64,000 nt of DNA from Salinarimonas soli (GTDB lineage Bacteria; Pseudomonadota; Alphaproteobacteria; Rhizobiales; Beijerinckiaceae), in assembly GCF_008386575.1 (NCBI RefSeq), contig NZ_VUOA01000036.1, positions 29,341 to 93,340 of the forward strand, read 5' to 3'. The position numbers and the translations under genes are program-made. Below, piece by piece: positions 17,674 to 28,785 of the stretch (its first letter is position 1; each line of letters opens with the position of its first letter). Below the pieces are notes generated by a model. The model was given only the letters and a program-made list of their open reading frames with translations, ran no database searches and was not told the DNA's origin.

Positions 17674-18291
17674 TCAGCCGCCCCCCAACGCCCGCACCAC
17701 CCGCCCGTTCTCAAGCCGCACCAAACCGCCAGCCACCATCCGCAGCGCCTGCGGATAGAGCACGTGCTCCTGCGCCAGCACCCGGGCGCCGAGCGTCTCC
17801 GGCGTGTCGCCGGGGAGGACCCGGACGGCGGCCTGCGCCACGATGGGACCGGCGTCGAGCTCCGGCACCACGAAATGCACGGTGCAGCCGTGGATGAGGA
17901 CGCCCTCGGCGAGCGCGCGCTCGTGGGTGTGGGTGCCGCGGAAGGCGGGGAGGAGGGAGGGGTGGATGTTGAGCATCCGCCCCGTCCAGCGCTCGACGAA
18001 CCACGGGGTCAGCACCCGCATGAAGCCCGCCAGGCAGACGAGCTCGATGCCCGCCTGGGTCAGCGCCTCGTCGAGGGCGCGCTCGAAGCTCTCTCGGTCG
18101 GGATAGGCCTTGTGGTCGATCGTTGCGGTGGCGAGACCCGCAGCGGCCGCCCGCGCGAGGCCGCCCGCGTCGGGCCGGTTGGAGAGGATGAGGGCGATCT
18201 CGGCGGGAAAGCCCGGCGCCGCAGCGGCCTCGATGAGCGAGACCATGTTCGACCCGCGTCCCGAGATGAGGATGGCGGTCCGCCGCTTCAT
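17674..18291 (-). CDS. purN: Phosphoribosylglycinamide formyltransferase
   Basis: 205-residue PurN, which transfers a formyl group from 10-formyl-THF to GAR in purine synthesis. ISGRGSNM binds the phosphate (residues 9-16); LAGFMRVLTP, the catalytic Asn-x-His in NIHPSLLPAF (about 108-117) and the Asp in ELDAGPIVAQ are all present. The start is the ATG at 18291. It is downstream of purM on the same strand with a repeat element in the 307-bp gap between them. Confidence 0.96.
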   Translation of the reverse strand: MKRRTAILISGRGSNMVSLIEAAAAPGFPAEIALILSNRPDAGGLARAAAAGLATATIDHKAYPDRESFERALDEALTQAGIELVCLAGFMRVLTPWFVERWTGRMLNIHPSLLPAFRGTHTHERALAEGVLIHGCTVHFVVPELDAGPIVAQAAVRVLPGDTPETLGARVLAQEHVLYPQALRMVAGGLVRLENGRVVRALGGG

Positions 18292-18598
18292 GGGAGCCTC
18301 GGGTGGTGCGGGTGGGCTCTCTCATCGTTCGCGGCGGAGCGAGGATTGAGGGAGCATGCCGGCGCTTCTGTCCGCTGGTCGCACCCGGCGTACGCCCACA
18401 TGGTGAGCGAGGCCCGACCGGCTCCCCTCCCGCTTGCGGGGAGGGGTTGGGGGTGGGGGTGACGGCGGTGTCGAGGCAGTATGGAACACGACCGATCGGC
18501 TGGTGACCTTTCCGGGTAGGACACCGCCGCCACCCCCCAACCCAGCCCTCCCCCACAAGGGGGGAGGGGGCGCGTGGCGGCTTGCATCGGCGTCGAGA
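18292..18598. other. 307-bp gap between purM and purN, half of it a repeat element
   Basis: No ORF with coding character. The element at 18421-18570 takes up half; the remainder (18292-18420 and 18571-18598) shows no recognised promoter or terminator. Confidence 0.5.
18421..18570. repeat. Palindrome-ended intergenic element, second subtype
   Basis: 150 bp. The left end has CCCCTCCCGCTTGCGGGGAGGGG followed by TTGGGGGTGGGGGTG, and the right end has the inverted counterpart CACCCCCCAACCCAGCCCTCCCCC with AAGGGGGGAGG. The design (terminal hairpin plus G-rich tract) is as in the 15024-15266 family, but the sequence is a different subtype. No ORF. Confidence 0.65.
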
Positions 18599-19666
18599 TC
18601 ATAGGCTCAGCGTGCCGCGCGTCGCGACGCGCTCGCCGCCTTCGTGGGCCACCAACCGCCCGATACGCGTCGCCTGCTCGCCTGCGGACGCAAGCGCCGC
18701 GATTGTGGCGTCCGCGTCGCTCTCGGCCACGACGGCCACCATGCCGATCCCGCAATTGAACGTGCGCAGCATCTCGGCCTCGGCGACGCCGCCCTCGCGG
18801 GCGAGCCAGCCGAAGACGGGCGGGACATTGATGCTCGCGAGGTCGAGCTCGACGCCGACGCCATCGGGGAGGACGCGCGGGATGTTGTCGGGGAAGCCGC
18901 CCCCGGTGATATGGGCGAGCGCCTTGATGCCGGCACCCGCGCGAAGAGCCTGGAGTAGCGGCTTCACGTAGATGCGCGTGGGCTCCAGCAGGGCGTCGCC
19001 GAGCGAGCGGCCGGGCGCGAAGGGGGAGGGGGCGTCGTAGGCGAGCCCCGCGCGCTCGACGATGCGGCGCACGAGGGAGAAGCCGTTGGAGTGGACGCCC
19101 GAGGAGGCGAGGCCGAGGAGCACGTCGCCTGCCCCGACGCCCGGCCGCGGCAGGAGGCCGTCGCGCTCGGCGGCGCCCACCGCGAAGCCCGCGAGATCGT
19201 AATCGGCCTGCGCGTAAAGCCCCGGCATCTCGGCGGTCTCGCCGCCGATCAAGGCGCAGCCTGCCTGCCGGCAGCCCTCCGCGATGCCCTTCACGATCGC
19301 GACGCCGATCTCCGGGGTCAGCTTGCCGGTCGCGAAATAGTCGAGGAAGAACAGGGGCTCGGCGCCCTGCACGACGAGGTCGTTCACGCACATCGCCACG
19401 AGATCGATGCCGATCGTATCGTGGCGGTTGGTGTCGATGGCGATCTTCACCTTCGTGCCGACGCCATCGTTGGCGGCCACCAGGATCGGGTCGCGGAAGC
19501 CCGCGGCCTTGAGGTCGAACAGCCCGCCGAAGCCGCCGATCTCAGCGTCGGCGCCGGGGCGGCGCGTGGAGCGCACGAGCGGCTTGATGGCCTCGACCAT
19601 CGCGTTGCCCGCGTCGATGTCCACGCCGGCCTCCGAATAGGTCAGTCCGTTGGGCCTCTCGCTCAT
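18599..19666 (-). CDS. purM: Phosphoribosylformylglycinamidine cyclo-ligase
   Basis: 355-residue AIR synthetase, the fifth step of purine synthesis. The N-terminal half has [15 protein letters not shown] and the ATP-binding [12 protein letters not shown] and [23 protein letters not shown] motifs; the C-terminal half has [27 protein letters not shown] and FNCGIGM. The ATG at 19666 fits family starts; the longer open frame upstream has no support. It is divergent from the phosphatidyltransferase gene (137-bp gap). Confidence 0.97.
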   Translation of the reverse strand: MSERPNGLTYSEAGVDIDAGNAMVEAIKPLVRSTRRPGADAEIGGFGGLFDLKAAGFRDPILVAANDGVGTKVKIAIDTNRHDTIGIDLVAMCVNDLVVQGAEPLFFLDYFATGKLTPEIGVAIVKGIAEGCRQAGCALIGGETAEMPGLYAQADYDLAGFAVGAAERDGLLPRPGVGAGDVLLGLASSGVHSNGFSLVRRIVERAGLAYDAPSPFAPGRSLGDALLEPTRIYVKPLLQALRAGAGIKALAHITGGGFPDNIPRVLPDGVGVELDLASINVPPVFGWLAREGGVAEAEMLRTFNCGIGMVAVVAESDADATIAALASAGEQATRIGRLVAHEGGERVATRGTLSL

Positions 19667-19803
19667 GCCGCCGTTCCCCTCGCGATCGCGGCAGTTAAGC
19701 CCCGCAGGACGCGGGCGCAAGCGGAACGGTGGGGAGGAGACGGGCCTACGCTTGGCGCCGGCGCCGTTCTGCGGCACGATCCCTCCCCACGCCCGCTACG
19801 CCG

Positions 19804-20334
19804 ATGACCATCCCCAACCTCATCACCGTCTTCCGCCTCGTCCTGGTGCCGCTCGTCGTCCTGATGATCCTCCAGGGCCGCTGGGGCGTGGCCTTCGCGG
19901 CCTTCGTGGTGGCGGGCGTGTCGGACGGCCTCGACGGCTATATCGCCCGGCGCTTCGACATGCGCTCCGAGTTCGGCGCGATCATCGATCCGCTCGCCGA
20001 CAAGGCGCTCCTCGTCTCGATCTACATCACCCTTGCGGTCATCGGCGTGCTGCCCGACTGGGTGGCCGTCGTGGTGGTGTCGCGGGACGTCATCATGGTG
20101 ATGGCGATCATGGTGTCCTGGCTCATGGAGCGTCGCATGGAGATCCGGCCGATGTTCGTGGGCAAGGCCAACACGGCGGCGCAGATCGGCTACGCCGCCA
20201 CGATCCTCGCCACGAAGGCCTTCGGCATCGGCCTCGGCGGCCTGGAGGACGCGCTCATGATAGCGGTCGCCGTCTTGACGGTCCTCTCGGGCGGCGCCTA
20301 TCTCGGCAAATGGCTCACCCACATGACCGCCTGA
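19804..20334 (+). CDS. CDP-alcohol phosphatidyltransferase (PgsA-like)
   Basis: 176-residue integral membrane enzyme. The full CDP-alcohol motif D-x2-D-G-x2-A-R-x8-G-x3-D-x3-D is present as SDGLDGYIARR...EFGAIIDPLADK (about residues 39-66), with MTIPNLITVFRLVLVPLVV at the N terminus. This is close to phosphatidylglycerophosphate synthase, but cardiolipin-synthase-type members look alike. It heads a plus-strand run with the AI-2E-type transporter, hdaA and ppk. Confidence 0.88.
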   Translation: MTIPNLITVFRLVLVPLVVLMILQGRWGVAFAAFVVAGVSDGLDGYIARRFDMRSEFGAIIDPLADKALLVSIYITLAVIGVLPDWVAVVVVSRDVIMVMAIMVSWLMERRMEIRPMFVGKANTAAQIGYAATILATKAFGIGLGGLEDALMIAVAVLTVLSGGAYLGKWLTHMTA

Positions 20335-20350
20335 TGCCGGGACCCGTCGC

Positions 20351-21475
20351 ATGACCATCCAAAAGCAGGTCGGGTTCTGGATCGCGGCGCTCGTCGTCTT
20401 CGCGCTCGGCCTCTGGCTCCTGCGCGACGTGCTCCTGCCCTTCGTGGCGGGGCTGGCGCTCGCCTATCTCCTCGATCCGCTCGCGGACCGCCTGGAGCGG
20501 CTGGGCCTCGGGCGGCTCGGGGCGACGCTGCTCATCCTCGGCCTCTTCGTGCTCGGCTTCGTCCTCGTGCTCTTCCTGCTCGCGCCGCTCGTGGCGGGGC
20601 AGGTGGGGAGCTTCGTGGCCAACCTCCCGGCCTATGCGGCGCGGCTCCAGCGCCTCGCGCTCGATTACGGCCAGCCCATCGTCGAGCGGCTCGGCGGGCC
20701 GCAAAGCCTTCGCGACGTGGAGGCGTCCGTGGGCGATCTCGTGAGCCAGGGCGCGGGCTGGCTCACGGCGTTCCTGCGCTCGCTGTGGTCGGGCGGGCAG
20801 GCGCTCGTCAGCATCGTGGCGCTGCTCGTCGTGACGCCCGTGGTGGCGTTCTATCTCCTCATCGATTGGGACCACATGGTCGAGGCGGTCGATTCCTGGC
20901 TGCCGCGCCCGCATCAGGCGACGATCCGCGAGCTGTTCGTGGAGATCAACGCCGCCATCGCGGGGTTCATCCGGGGCCAGACGGCGGTGTGCCTCATCCT
21001 CGGCACGTTCTACGCCATCGGCCTGTCGGTGCTGGGGCTCAATTTCGGGGTGCTGATCGGCCTCTCGGCGGGGCTCCTGAGCTTCATCCCCTATGTGGGC
21101 TCGCTCACGGGCCTGCTGCTGTCGGTGGGCGTCGCCATCGTGCAGTTCTGGCCCGACGGGCTCATGGTGGCGGCGACGCTCGGGGTCTTCGTGTTCGGGC
21201 AGTTCGTCGAGGGCAACATCCTGTCGCCGAAGCTCGTCGGCGCGTCGGTGGGGCTGCATCCGGTCTGGCTCATGTTCGCGCTGCTCGCCTTCGGCTCGCT
21301 GTTCGGCTTCGTGGGCCTGCTGCTCGCCGTGCCGCTCGCGGCGGCGGCGGGCGTCCTGGCGCGCTTCGCCCTGCGCCGGTATCTGGCAAGCTCGCTCTAT
21401 TCGGGTGCGCCCCGGTCGATCGCCGGGCACGAGCCGGCCCTCATCACCGACGTGCGGGCGGCCGGCGATGCGTGA
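20351..21475 (+). CDS. AI-2E family transporter / PerM-like permease
   Basis: 374 residues with about eight hydrophobic segments arranged as usual for this family: two N-terminal helices with RDVLLPFVAGLALAYLLDPLADRLER, a long extramembrane central part and a C-terminal block with GLSAGLLSFIPYVGSL and LVGASVGLHPVWLMFALLAFG. Many members have no proven substrate, so export of autoinducer-2 should not be assumed. It starts 16 bp after the previous gene and overlaps hdaA by 8 bp. Confidence 0.88.
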   Translation: MTIQKQVGFWIAALVVFALGLWLLRDVLLPFVAGLALAYLLDPLADRLERLGLGRLGATLLILGLFVLGFVLVLFLLAPLVAGQVGSFVANLPAYAARLQRLALDYGQPIVERLGGPQSLRDVEASVGDLVSQGAGWLTAFLRSLWSGGQALVSIVALLVVTPVVAFYLLIDWDHMVEAVDSWLPRPHQATIRELFVEINAAIAGFIRGQTAVCLILGTFYAIGLSVLGLNFGVLIGLSAGLLSFIPYVGSLTGLLLSVGVAIVQFWPDGLMVAATLGVFVFGQFVEGNILSPKLVGASVGLHPVWLMFALLAFGSLFGFVGLLLAVPLAAAAGVLARFALRRYLASSLYSGAPRSIAGHEPALITDVRAAGDA

Positions 21476-22187
21476 GCCCTCCGACCGCGGCCCGCCCCGG
21501 CGCGACCCGCCGAAGCAGCTCGCCTTCGACCTGCCCCTCGACCCCCGCTACGGCCGCGAGGACTTCCTGGTGAGCCCCTCGAACGAGCGTGCCTATGCCC
21601 TCGTCGAGCGCTGGCCGGACTGGCCCGATACGGTCCTGCGCCTGGAGGGACCGCCCGGCAGCGGCAAGAGCCACCTCGCCTCGATCTGGGCGACGGACGC
21701 CCGGGGCTGGACGGTGGACGCCCGGGAGGTGAGGGGCGAGCGCGTGCCTCATCTCATCTCGGCCGGCGCGCTCGTGATCGAGGACGCGGACCGTGGCCCG
21801 ATCGACGAGGCGGCCCTGTTCCACCTTCTCAACCTTGCCCGCGAGCGCAAGGCGTCCGTGGTGGTGACGGGCTCGGGGCCGCCGGATCGGTGGGGTTTGC
21901 GCACCCCCGACCTCCTCTCGCGCCTGCGGCTCGCCCCCGCCGTCGCCCTCGATCCGCCCGACGACGCGCTCCTCAAGGCGGTGCTCGTGAAGCTCTTCGT
22001 CGACCGCCAGCTCGTGGTGGACACCACCGTGGTGGATACGCTGGCGCTTCGCATCGAGCGCTCGCTCGCCCGCGCGGCGGAGGCGGTCGCGGCCCTCGAC
22101 AAGGAGGCCCTGAGCCGCGGGCGGCGCATCACCCGGGCCATGGCGAACGACCTCGTGGCCCGCCTCTCCCCCGACGAGGAGGGGTGA
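21468..22187 (+). CDS. hdaA: DnaA regulatory inactivator HdaA
   Basis: 239-residue short AAA+ protein related to the DnaA ATPase domain. After a basic N terminus it carries QLAFDL (about residues 17-22), a sliding-clamp-binding type motif. The Walker A motif is GPPGSGKSH (about 59-67) and the Walker B-like segment is ALVIEDADR. C-terminal residues include LLSRLRLAPAVAL (sensor region). In Caulobacter HdaA with the beta clamp stimulates ATP hydrolysis by DnaA and blocks over-initiation. The ATG at 21468 overlaps the end of the upstream transporter gene; the frame upstream is a shadow. Confidence 0.9.
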   Translation: MREPSDRGPPRRDPPKQLAFDLPLDPRYGREDFLVSPSNERAYALVERWPDWPDTVLRLEGPPGSGKSHLASIWATDARGWTVDAREVRGERVPHLISAGALVIEDADRGPIDEAALFHLLNLARERKASVVVTGSGPPDRWGLRTPDLLSRLRLAPAVALDPPDDALLKAVLVKLFVDRQLVVDTTVVDTLALRIERSLARAAEAVAALDKEALSRGRRITRAMANDLVARLSPDEEG

Positions 22188-22261
22188 GCCGCCCCCCCCC
22201 GATCCAGCCACCCGACGGCTTCTCACCGATCCGTTGCGCCCCTATCGTGATGTAGGATGAC

Positions 22262-24523
22262 ATGAGCACACGTCGAGCCAAACGGGAGAGCGCGGTGAGG
22301 GGACAGACGGTGCAGGAGGCGCAACCGGACCCCGTGGCCCTCGCGGAGGCGGCGGCCGAGCCCGCCCTCCATCCCTCGGGCCTCGACGGCGCGGCCCTGC
22401 GCGGCACGCCCGCCCGCTTCGTCAACCGCGAGCTCTCCTGGCTGCAGTTCAACCGCCGCGTCCTGGAGGAGGCGAGCAACCGCAACCATCCGCTGCTGGA
22501 GCAGCTGCGCTTCCTCTCCATCTCGGCCAACAACCTCGACGAGTTCTTCATGGTCCGCGTCGCGGGCCTGCGGGGGCAGGTACGCAGCGGCGTGGCGACG
22601 CTCTCGCAGGACGGGCTCACCCCCGTGGAGCAGCTGGAGCAGATCGACCAGGAGGTCACGATCCTGGCCTCCGACCAGCAGCGGCGCTGGCGCGAGCTGC
22701 GCGACGACCTCCTGCACGAGGGCATCGTGCTCGCCGAAGGGGCCGAGCTCAGCAAGGCCGAGCGCGGCTGGCTCGACGACTATTTCCTGCACCACGTCTT
22801 CCCGATCCTCACCCCGCTCGCCATCGACCCGGCGCATCCCTTCCCCTTCATCCCGAACGCAGGCTTCTCCATCGCCCTGAAGCTCCAGCGGGGGAAGGAC
22901 GGGCGCATGCTCAATGCGCTCATCCGATTGCCGGCGAAGGTCGAGCGCTTCATCCGCCTGCCGGACTTCGCGGATACGGGCGCGACGCGCTTCATCGCCC
23001 TGGAGCAGGCGATCGTGATCCACACCTCGCGCCTGTTCCCGGGCTACCAGGTGGTGGGCAAGGGCGGCTTCCGGGTGATCCGCGACTCCGACCTCGAGAT
23101 CGAGGAGGAGGCCGAGGACCTCGTGCGGCTGTTCGAGACGGCGCTGAAGCAGCGCCGCCGCGGCACCGTGATCCGCCTGGAGGTGGACGGGGGCATGCCC
23201 GAGGACCTGCGGGGCTTCGTCGCCGAGGAGCTCGGGGTGGGCGCCGACGAGGTGTTCGAGGTCGAGGGCATGCTGGCCCTCAACGAGCTTGCCCAGCTCG
23301 TCTCCCTCAACCGCCCGGAGCTCAAGTTCAAGACCTACAATCCCCGCTTCCCCGAGCGCATCCGCGAGCAGGGCGGCGACTGCTTCGCGGCGATCCGCCA
23401 GAAAGATTTCATCGTCCACCACCCCTACGAATCCTTCGACGCGGTGGTGCAGTTCCTCGGCCAGGCGGCCCGCGACCCGAACGTGGTGGCGATCAAGCAG
23501 ACGCTGTATCGCACCTCCTCGAACTCGCCGATCGTTGCGGCGCTGGCGGAAGCGGCGGAGGCCGGCAAGTCGGTGACGGCGCTGGTGGAGCTCAAGGCCC
23601 GCTTCGACGAGGAGGCGAACATCCGCTGGGCGCGGGATCTCGAGAAGGCCGGCGCGCAGGTGGTGTTCGGCTTCATCGAGCTGAAAACCCACGCCAAGCT
23701 CTCGCTCGTGGTGCGGCGCGAGGCGGGGCAACTCGTGACCTATTGCCACGTCGGCACGGGCAACTACCACCCGATCACCGCCCGCATCTACACCGACCTG
23801 TCCTTCTTCACCGCCGATCCCGTGATCGGCCGGGACGTGGCACGCATCTTCAATTTCGTCACGGGCTATGCCGAGCCCGCCGAGCTGGAGCGCATGGCCG
23901 TGTCGCCCGTGACCGCGAAGCGGCGGCTCCTCCAGCACATCGCCGAGGAGGTGGAGCACGTCCGCGCCGGGCGACCCGGCGCCATCTGGGGCAAGTGCAA
24001 CTCCCTCGTTGACCCCGAGATCATCGACGCGCTCTACGAGGCCGGGCAGGCCGGGGTGCAGGTGGACCTCATCGTGCGCGGCATCTGCTGCCTCAGGCCG
24101 GGGCTGCCGGGCCTGTCCGAGAACATCCGGGTGAAGTCCATCGTCGGGCGCTTCCTGGAGCACTCGCGCATCTACGCCTTCGGGCGCGGGCACGGCCTTC
24201 CGAGCCCCAAGGCCACGGTCTACATCTCGTCCGCCGATCTCATGCAGCGCAATCTCGACCGGCGGGTGGAGGTGCTCCTGCCGATCCTCAATCCGACTGT
24301 GCATCAGCAGGTGCTGGACCAGATCATGCTCGCGAATCTGCTCGACAACGAGCAGAGCTGGCGGGTACTACCCACCGGCGCGAGCGAGCGGATCACTCCG
24401 GGTGACGGAGAGGAACCGTTCAACGCGCACAAGTATTTCATGACGAACCCGAGCCTGTCAGGTCGTGGGAAGTCGCTCAAAACGTCAAGTCCCCGTGCGC
24501 TCGCCAAACGCCAGCGCTCCTGA
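22262..24523 (+). CDS. ppk: Polyphosphate kinase 1
   Basis: 753-residue PPK1, which makes inorganic polyphosphate from ATP. The N-terminal domain starts with [20 protein letters not shown]. Both conserved histidines of the E. coli enzyme are found: the phosphorylated one in KTHAKL (about residue 477) and the other in FLEHSRIY (about residue 634). [10 protein letters not shown] and [16 protein letters not shown] are also typical. The first 55 residues are a poorly conserved extension, so a later start is possible. Its 3' end overlaps ppx by 59 bp. Confidence 0.96.
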   Translation: MSTRRAKRESAVRGQTVQEAQPDPVALAEAAAEPALHPSGLDGAALRGTPARFVNRELSWLQFNRRVLEEASNRNHPLLEQLRFLSISANNLDEFFMVRVAGLRGQVRSGVATLSQDGLTPVEQLEQIDQEVTILASDQQRRWRELRDDLLHEGIVLAEGAELSKAERGWLDDYFLHHVFPILTPLAIDPAHPFPFIPNAGFSIALKLQRGKDGRMLNALIRLPAKVERFIRLPDFADTGATRFIALEQAIVIHTSRLFPGYQVVGKGGFRVIRDSDLEIEEEAEDLVRLFETALKQRRRGTVIRLEVDGGMPEDLRGFVAEELGVGADEVFEVEGMLALNELAQLVSLNRPELKFKTYNPRFPERIREQGGDCFAAIRQKDFIVHHPYESFDAVVQFLGQAARDPNVVAIKQTLYRTSSNSPIVAALAEAAEAGKSVTALVELKARFDEEANIRWARDLEKAGAQVVFGFIELKTHAKLSLVVRREAGQLVTYCHVGTGNYHPITARIYTDLSFFTADPVIGRDVARIFNFVTGYAEPAELERMAVSPVTAKRRLLQHIAEEVEHVRAGRPGAIWGKCNSLVDPEIIDALYEAGQAGVQVDLIVRGICCLRPGLPGLSENIRVKSIVGRFLEHSRIYAFGRGHGLPSPKATVYISSADLMQRNLDRRVEVLLPILNPTVHQQVLDQIMLANLLDNEQSWRVLPTGASERITPGDGEEPFNAHKYFMTNPSLSGRGKSLKTSSPRALAKRQRS

Positions 24524-26048
24524 GCTTCCGGAGTCTCCCGGCGGCGCGGACGCGCCCGGACGCCTGAAGGTCGGGCGGCCCCTCGCGGTCATCGACATCG
24601 GCTCGAACTCCGTGCGCCTCGTGGCCTACGAGGGCACCACGCGGGCGCCGACGCCGATCTACAACGAGAAGGTCCTGTGCGCCCTCGGCCGCCACGTGGC
24701 GACCACGGGGTGGCTCGACGAGGACGGCATGGCCCGGGCCATCGCGGCCCTCAAGCGCTTCCGGATCCTGTGCCGCACTATGGATGTCGGCGAGGTGCGC
24801 GTGCTCGCGACCGCGGCCGCGCGCGACGCGGGGAACGGCCCCGCCTTCCTGGCCGCGGCCTCCGAGGCGGTGGGGCTCGACATCGAGCTCCTGTCGGGCG
24901 CCCGCGAGGCGGCGCTCTCGGCGCTCGGCGTCATCTCAGGGTTCTATGGCGGCGACGGGATCGTGGGCGATCTCGGCGGCGGCAGCCTGGAGCTGATCGA
25001 CGTACGCGGAGGTCTCGCCGGCACGGGGGTGACCCTGCCCATCGGCGGCCTCGCGCTCCTCGACCTCTCGGGCGATTCGCCCCGCAAGGCGCAACGCATA
25101 GTGCGCGAGGCGCTGGAAGGGGTGGCCCAGCTCAAGGCGATGCGCGGGCGGACCTTCTACGCCGTCGGCGGCACCTGGCGGGCGCTGGCGCGCCTGCACA
25201 TGGCCGAGCGCAACTATCCCCTGCGCGTCATGCACGGCTACCGCCTGCCGCCCGAGGACGGGATCGACTTCCTGAAGATGGTGGAGCGCACCGACGCGGC
25301 CGTCCTCAAGGAGATCGAGGCGGTCTCCGAGGCGCGCCGGCCGCTCCTTGCGTACGGGGCGATCGTGCTGGAGGAGATCATCCGGCTCGGCAAACCGCGG
25401 GATATCGCGATCTCGGCGCTTGGCGTGCGCGAGGGGCTTCTCTACGAGCGCCTGAGCGACGCCCAGAAGGCTCAGGATCCCCTGCTCGCCGCCGCGCAGG
25501 AGTTCAACGTCCTGCGCTCGCGCTCGCCCGCCCACAATGCCGAGCTGATCGCCTGGACGGACCACTTCTTCGAGAGCGCCCGGCTGGAGGAGACGGCGGA
25601 GGAGCGGCGCCTGCGCCACGCGGCCTGCCTTCTCGCCGACATCGGCTGGCGCGCCCATCCCGATTATCGCGGCGACCAGAGCGTCAATCTCATCGCCAAC
25701 GCGAACTTCATCGGCATCGACCATCCGGGTCGCGCCTTCCTCTCCCTCGCCGTGTTCTTCCGTCACGAGGGCCTAGGGGGCGACAAGGCGAGCCCGACCC
25801 TCCTGCGCCTCGCCGGGCCCCGGCTCGCCGAGCGGGCGCGGCTCCTGGGCGGCGCCATGCGGGTGGCCTATCCGGTCTCCGTCGCCATGGCGGGCATCCT
25901 GCCCCGCGTGCCCCTCGAGGCGCGGGGCTCCGAGCTCGTCCTCGATCTGCCCGAGGACCTCGCCGAGCTCGCCGGCGAGCGCCTCGTGGGCCGCATGCGC
26001 CAGCTCGCCAAGATCACGGGCCGCGACCCGCGCATCCTGATCGGCTGA
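24465..26048 (+). CDS. ppx: Exopolyphosphatase / GppA family phosphatase
   Basis: 527-residue Ppx/GppA protein that degrades polyphosphate or pppGpp. The ASKHA-fold phosphate loops are [12 protein letters not shown] (about residues 42-53) and [12 protein letters not shown] (about 166-177), with a C-terminal HD-like helical region ([21 protein letters not shown]). It starts inside the ppk end, from GTG at 24465 or GTG at 24495, so the two are translationally linked and the cell makes the synthetic and degradative enzyme together. Confidence 0.92.
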   Translation: MGSRSKRQVPVRSPNASAPELPESPGGADAPGRLKVGRPLAVIDIGSNSVRLVAYEGTTRAPTPIYNEKVLCALGRHVATTGWLDEDGMARAIAALKRFRILCRTMDVGEVRVLATAAARDAGNGPAFLAAASEAVGLDIELLSGAREAALSALGVISGFYGGDGIVGDLGGGSLELIDVRGGLAGTGVTLPIGGLALLDLSGDSPRKAQRIVREALEGVAQLKAMRGRTFYAVGGTWRALARLHMAERNYPLRVMHGYRLPPEDGIDFLKMVERTDAAVLKEIEAVSEARRPLLAYGAIVLEEIIRLGKPRDIAISALGVREGLLYERLSDAQKAQDPLLAAAQEFNVLRSRSPAHNAELIAWTDHFFESARLEETAEERRLRHAACLLADIGWRAHPDYRGDQSVNLIANANFIGIDHPGRAFLSLAVFFRHEGLGGDKASPTLLRLAGPRLAERARLLGGAMRVAYPVSVAMAGILPRVPLEARGSELVLDLPEDLAELAGERLVGRMRQLAKITGRDPRILIG

Positions 26049-26055
26049 AGGGGCT

Positions 26056-27204
26056 CTAGCGCCGCGGCTCCAGGACCACGCGGCCGTTCTCCATCGCGAT
26101 GGCGAGGCGCCCGTGCTTGAGCGCGAGCGCCGGCCCGCCGAAGAGCTCGCGGCGCCAGCCGTGCAGCACGGGCACGTCCGCCTCGTCGTCGTCGGCGATC
26201 GCCTCCAGGTCGTCCACCGTGGCGATGATCTTCGGGGCGACGCCCTCCTGCTCCGCCACGGCCTTCAGCAGCACCTTGAGGAGCTCCACGACGGCGCCGA
26301 CGCTGCCCCGCGAGCGCGAGCGCTCCATCGCGGGCACGGTCGCCGGATCGCGGTTCAGGCCGCGCTCCACGGCCGCCAGGATGTCGCCCGCCGTGCGGGA
26401 GCGCTCGAAGCCGCTGGGGATCGAGCGCAGCCTGCCCAGGGCCTCCGGCGTGCGGGGCGCCGAGATCGCGAGGTCGATCACGGCGTCATCTTTCAGCACG
26501 CGCCCGCGGGGCACGTCGCGGTTCTGGGCCTCGCGCTCGCGCCAGGCCGCCACCTCCATGAGGACGGCTATTTCCTTGGGCTTGCGCAGCCGCCCGGCCA
26601 GGCGCCGCCAGGCGTTGTCGGGATCGGCCTTGTAGGTGTCGGGCGAGAGGAGGACGGACATCTCCTCGTCGAGCCAGCTCAGCCGGCCGTTCTCGGTGAG
26701 CCGCTCCAGGAGCGTCTTGTAGATGACCACGAGGTGGGTGACGTCGGAGAGGGCATAGGAGAGCTGCGCCTCGGAGAGCGGCCGGCGCGACCAGTCGGTG
26801 AAGCGCGAGGACTTGTCGATGCGCGCCTTGGCGAGGTCGTTCGAGAGCTGCTCGTAGGACACCGAGTCGCCATAGCCGCAGACCATCGCGGCCACCTGCG
26901 TGTCGAAGAGGGGCGTCGGGATCACCCCGCCCATCTGCCAGACGATCTCCAGGTCCTGCCGGGCCGAATGGAACACCTTGACGACGTTCGCGTCGGCCAT
27001 GAGGTCGAAGAAGGGCTTGAGGTCGAGGCCGGGCGCCATCGGGTCGACGAGCACCGCCTCCTCCTCGCTCGCCAGCTGGATGAGGCAGAGCCGGGCGTAA
27101 TAGGTGGTCTCGCGCATGAACTCCGTGTCGACGGTCACGAAGGGCTGGCGGGCGAGGCGGCTGCAGACGGCTTGGAGCGCGTCGGAGGAGGCGATGAGGT
27201 CCAT
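26056..27204 (-). CDS. rnd: Ribonuclease D
   Basis: 382-residue 3'-5' exonuclease for tRNA 3' maturation. The DEDDy residues are visible: VDTEF (Asp26, Glu28), [10 protein letters not shown] (Asp) and [11 protein letters not shown] (Tyr, Asp). One or two HRDC-like helical domains follow (about 200-370). The start is the ATG at 27204 ([10 protein letters not shown]); the 29 codons upstream are not family-like. It converges on ppx with a 7-bp gap and is divergent from the M16 protease genes. Confidence 0.95.
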   Translation of the reverse strand: MDLIASSDALQAVCSRLARQPFVTVDTEFMRETTYYARLCLIQLASEEEAVLVDPMAPGLDLKPFFDLMADANVVKVFHSARQDLEIVWQMGGVIPTPLFDTQVAAMVCGYGDSVSYEQLSNDLAKARIDKSSRFTDWSRRPLSEAQLSYALSDVTHLVVIYKTLLERLTENGRLSWLDEEMSVLLSPDTYKADPDNAWRRLAGRLRKPKEIAVLMEVAAWREREAQNRDVPRGRVLKDDAVIDLAISAPRTPEALGRLRSIPSGFERSRTAGDILAAVERGLNRDPATVPAMERSRSRGSVGAVVELLKVLLKAVAEQEGVAPKIIATVDDLEAIADDDEADVPVLHGWRRELFGGPALALKHGRLAIAMENGRVVLEPRR

Positions 27205-27357
27205 GAGGCGGTCATAGCGGATCGCCGCGCCTCCCGCGACTCCCTTGCGCTCACGAGCGGCCCCGTTCCGGCCCCCGGGCGAGCGCGACATTTGGCATCG
27301 GGGGCGATCTGCGCTTCAATCGAAAAACCGCCGCGTTCTACGTCTCATAGCAGGTCG

Positions 27358-28785
27358 ATGCGTCATCTCCCGACTTCGTGCCTCCTCCTTGCCGCAGCCC
27401 TCGCTCTCGCGGGGCCGGTCGGCGCGCAGCCCGAGGCCCCGGCCACCGACCCCGCGCCCGCGGTCGGAACGCCCCCGGCCGAGCCCCCTGCCGACCTGCG
27501 CCCCGCCGAGGTCCGGATCAGCGACCGGGTCGTGCTGGTGCGGGACCCGACCGCGCGGTCGATCCAGTTCACGATGATGGTGCGGGCGGGCTGCGCCGAC
27601 GAGCCCAACCTCAAGTGCCGCGGCATCGCGCACTACCTCGAGCACCTCATCCTGGTCGGCCGCAACCCCGACCACAAGGAGACGGCGTTCCGCTTCTTCC
27701 CCGAGGGCAGCGCCAACGGCTGGACCTCGGACCGCACCACCGCCTATGTCCACCGGATCCCGAAGCGGGAGACGGCGGAGGCGGACCTGGAGAAGCTGTT
27801 CTCCTTCTACGGCAACCGCCTGAAGGGGTTTGAGGTCTCGCCGGAGGACGCCGAGCGCGAGCGCAACGTCGTGCTCCAGGAGTACAATTTGCGCCTGGGC
27901 GGCAACCCGTTCGCGCAGTTCCAGACCCGGCTCAACCGCCTGCTCCTGCCCCACCATCCCCTCGGCGAGCCGGTGATCGGGACGCGCGAGACAATCAAGT
28001 CCTTCACGGTCGAGGAGGCGAAGGCCTTCCACAAGGCGTGGTATGTGCCCAACAACGCGTTCTTCGTGGTGTCGGGCGACATCAGCGAGCTCGCCCTCAA
28101 GGGCATCGTCGAGCGCACGCTCGGGGGCGCGGCGGACCAGCCCCTGCCGGAGCGCGCCTGGCGCCAGACCTTCCCCGTCGAGCCCCTCCAGGCGGTGGTG
28201 CGCGACACCTCGGAATCGGTGCGGCGGCGGACCGTGGTGACCGGCAAGATCGTCGCGGTCGAGGACGACAACCCGACCCTGCGGCCCGCCCGTAGCCTTC
28301 TCGTCGCCTTCCTGCGCAGCCAGCTGCCGGGTTCGCCGCACGACGTGCTCGTCGAGCGCGAGAACGTCACCGACGCCGTGGCCTATACCGAGGTGACCCG
28401 CCTCGTGCCGGGGGTCTACCGCGCCAGCATCGGGGCGGAGCCGCACGACGAGGCCGACCCCGAGCGGCTTGCCGACGCCCTCCGGAAATACTGGAAGGAC
28501 CTTGCAGCGACGGGCATCGACGAGCGCAACCTCGACCGGCTCAAGCGCCGCTTCGTCGAGGGCCAGAAGCTCGCGGATCGGCAGGGCGACCGCATCTATG
28601 CGCGCATCGTCGACTGGATCGGGATGGGGAACGAATACGACACCCTTGCCGTCTGGCCCCGCCGCATCGCCGCCGTGACGGTGGCGGACGTGAACCGCCT
28701 GATCCGCGCGATCGCGGGGGAGGGGAGGGAGGTCGCAGGCATCCTGCTGCCCGGGGAGCCTAAAGGTGCGGGAGCGGCGCCATGA
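27358..28785 (+). CDS. M16 family zinc peptidase, secreted, catalytic partner
   Basis: 475 residues. A signal peptide (about 1-23, LLLAAALALAGPVGAQ) is followed by a Pro/Ala-rich linker. The inverted zinc motif HxxEH is intact as HYLEH (about residues 94-98), with the downstream Glu region ERNVVLQEYN. The second half is the usual M16 C-terminal domain. The ATG at 27358 gives the signal peptide directly; the frame is open through the antisense of rnd, which is a shadow. It overlaps the next gene by ATGA, so the two make a periplasmic or envelope pair. Confidence 0.9.
   Translation: MRHLPTSCLLLAAALALAGPVGAQPEAPATDPAPAVGTPPAEPPADLRPAEVRISDRVVLVRDPTARSIQFTMMVRAGCADEPNLKCRGIAHYLEHLILVGRNPDHKETAFRFFPEGSANGWTSDRTTAYVHRIPKRETAEADLEKLFSFYGNRLKGFEVSPEDAERERNVVLQEYNLRLGGNPFAQFQTRLNRLLLPHHPLGEPVIGTRETIKSFTVEEAKAFHKAWYVPNNAFFVVSGDISELALKGIVERTLGGAADQPLPERAWRQTFPVEPLQAVVRDTSESVRRRTVVTGKIVAVEDDNPTLRPARSLLVAFLRSQLPGSPHDVLVERENVTDAVAYTEVTRLVPGVYRASIGAEPHDEADPERLADALRKYWKDLAATGIDERNLDRLKRRFVEGQKLADRQGDRIYARIVDWIGMGNEYDTLAVWPRRIAAVTVADVNRLIRAIAGEGREVAGILLPGEPKGAGAAP

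Noticed and set aside
22191-22200. Run of nine C residues as a phase-variable tract
   Set aside because: It lies just after the hdaA stop codon, outside coding sequence and with no promoter nearby, so slippage would have no clear effect.
26113-28785. An 890-residue plus-strand reading frame
   Set aside because: Its first 415 codons are the antisense of rnd with no family resemblance; only the part from the ATG at 27358 is the M16 protease.
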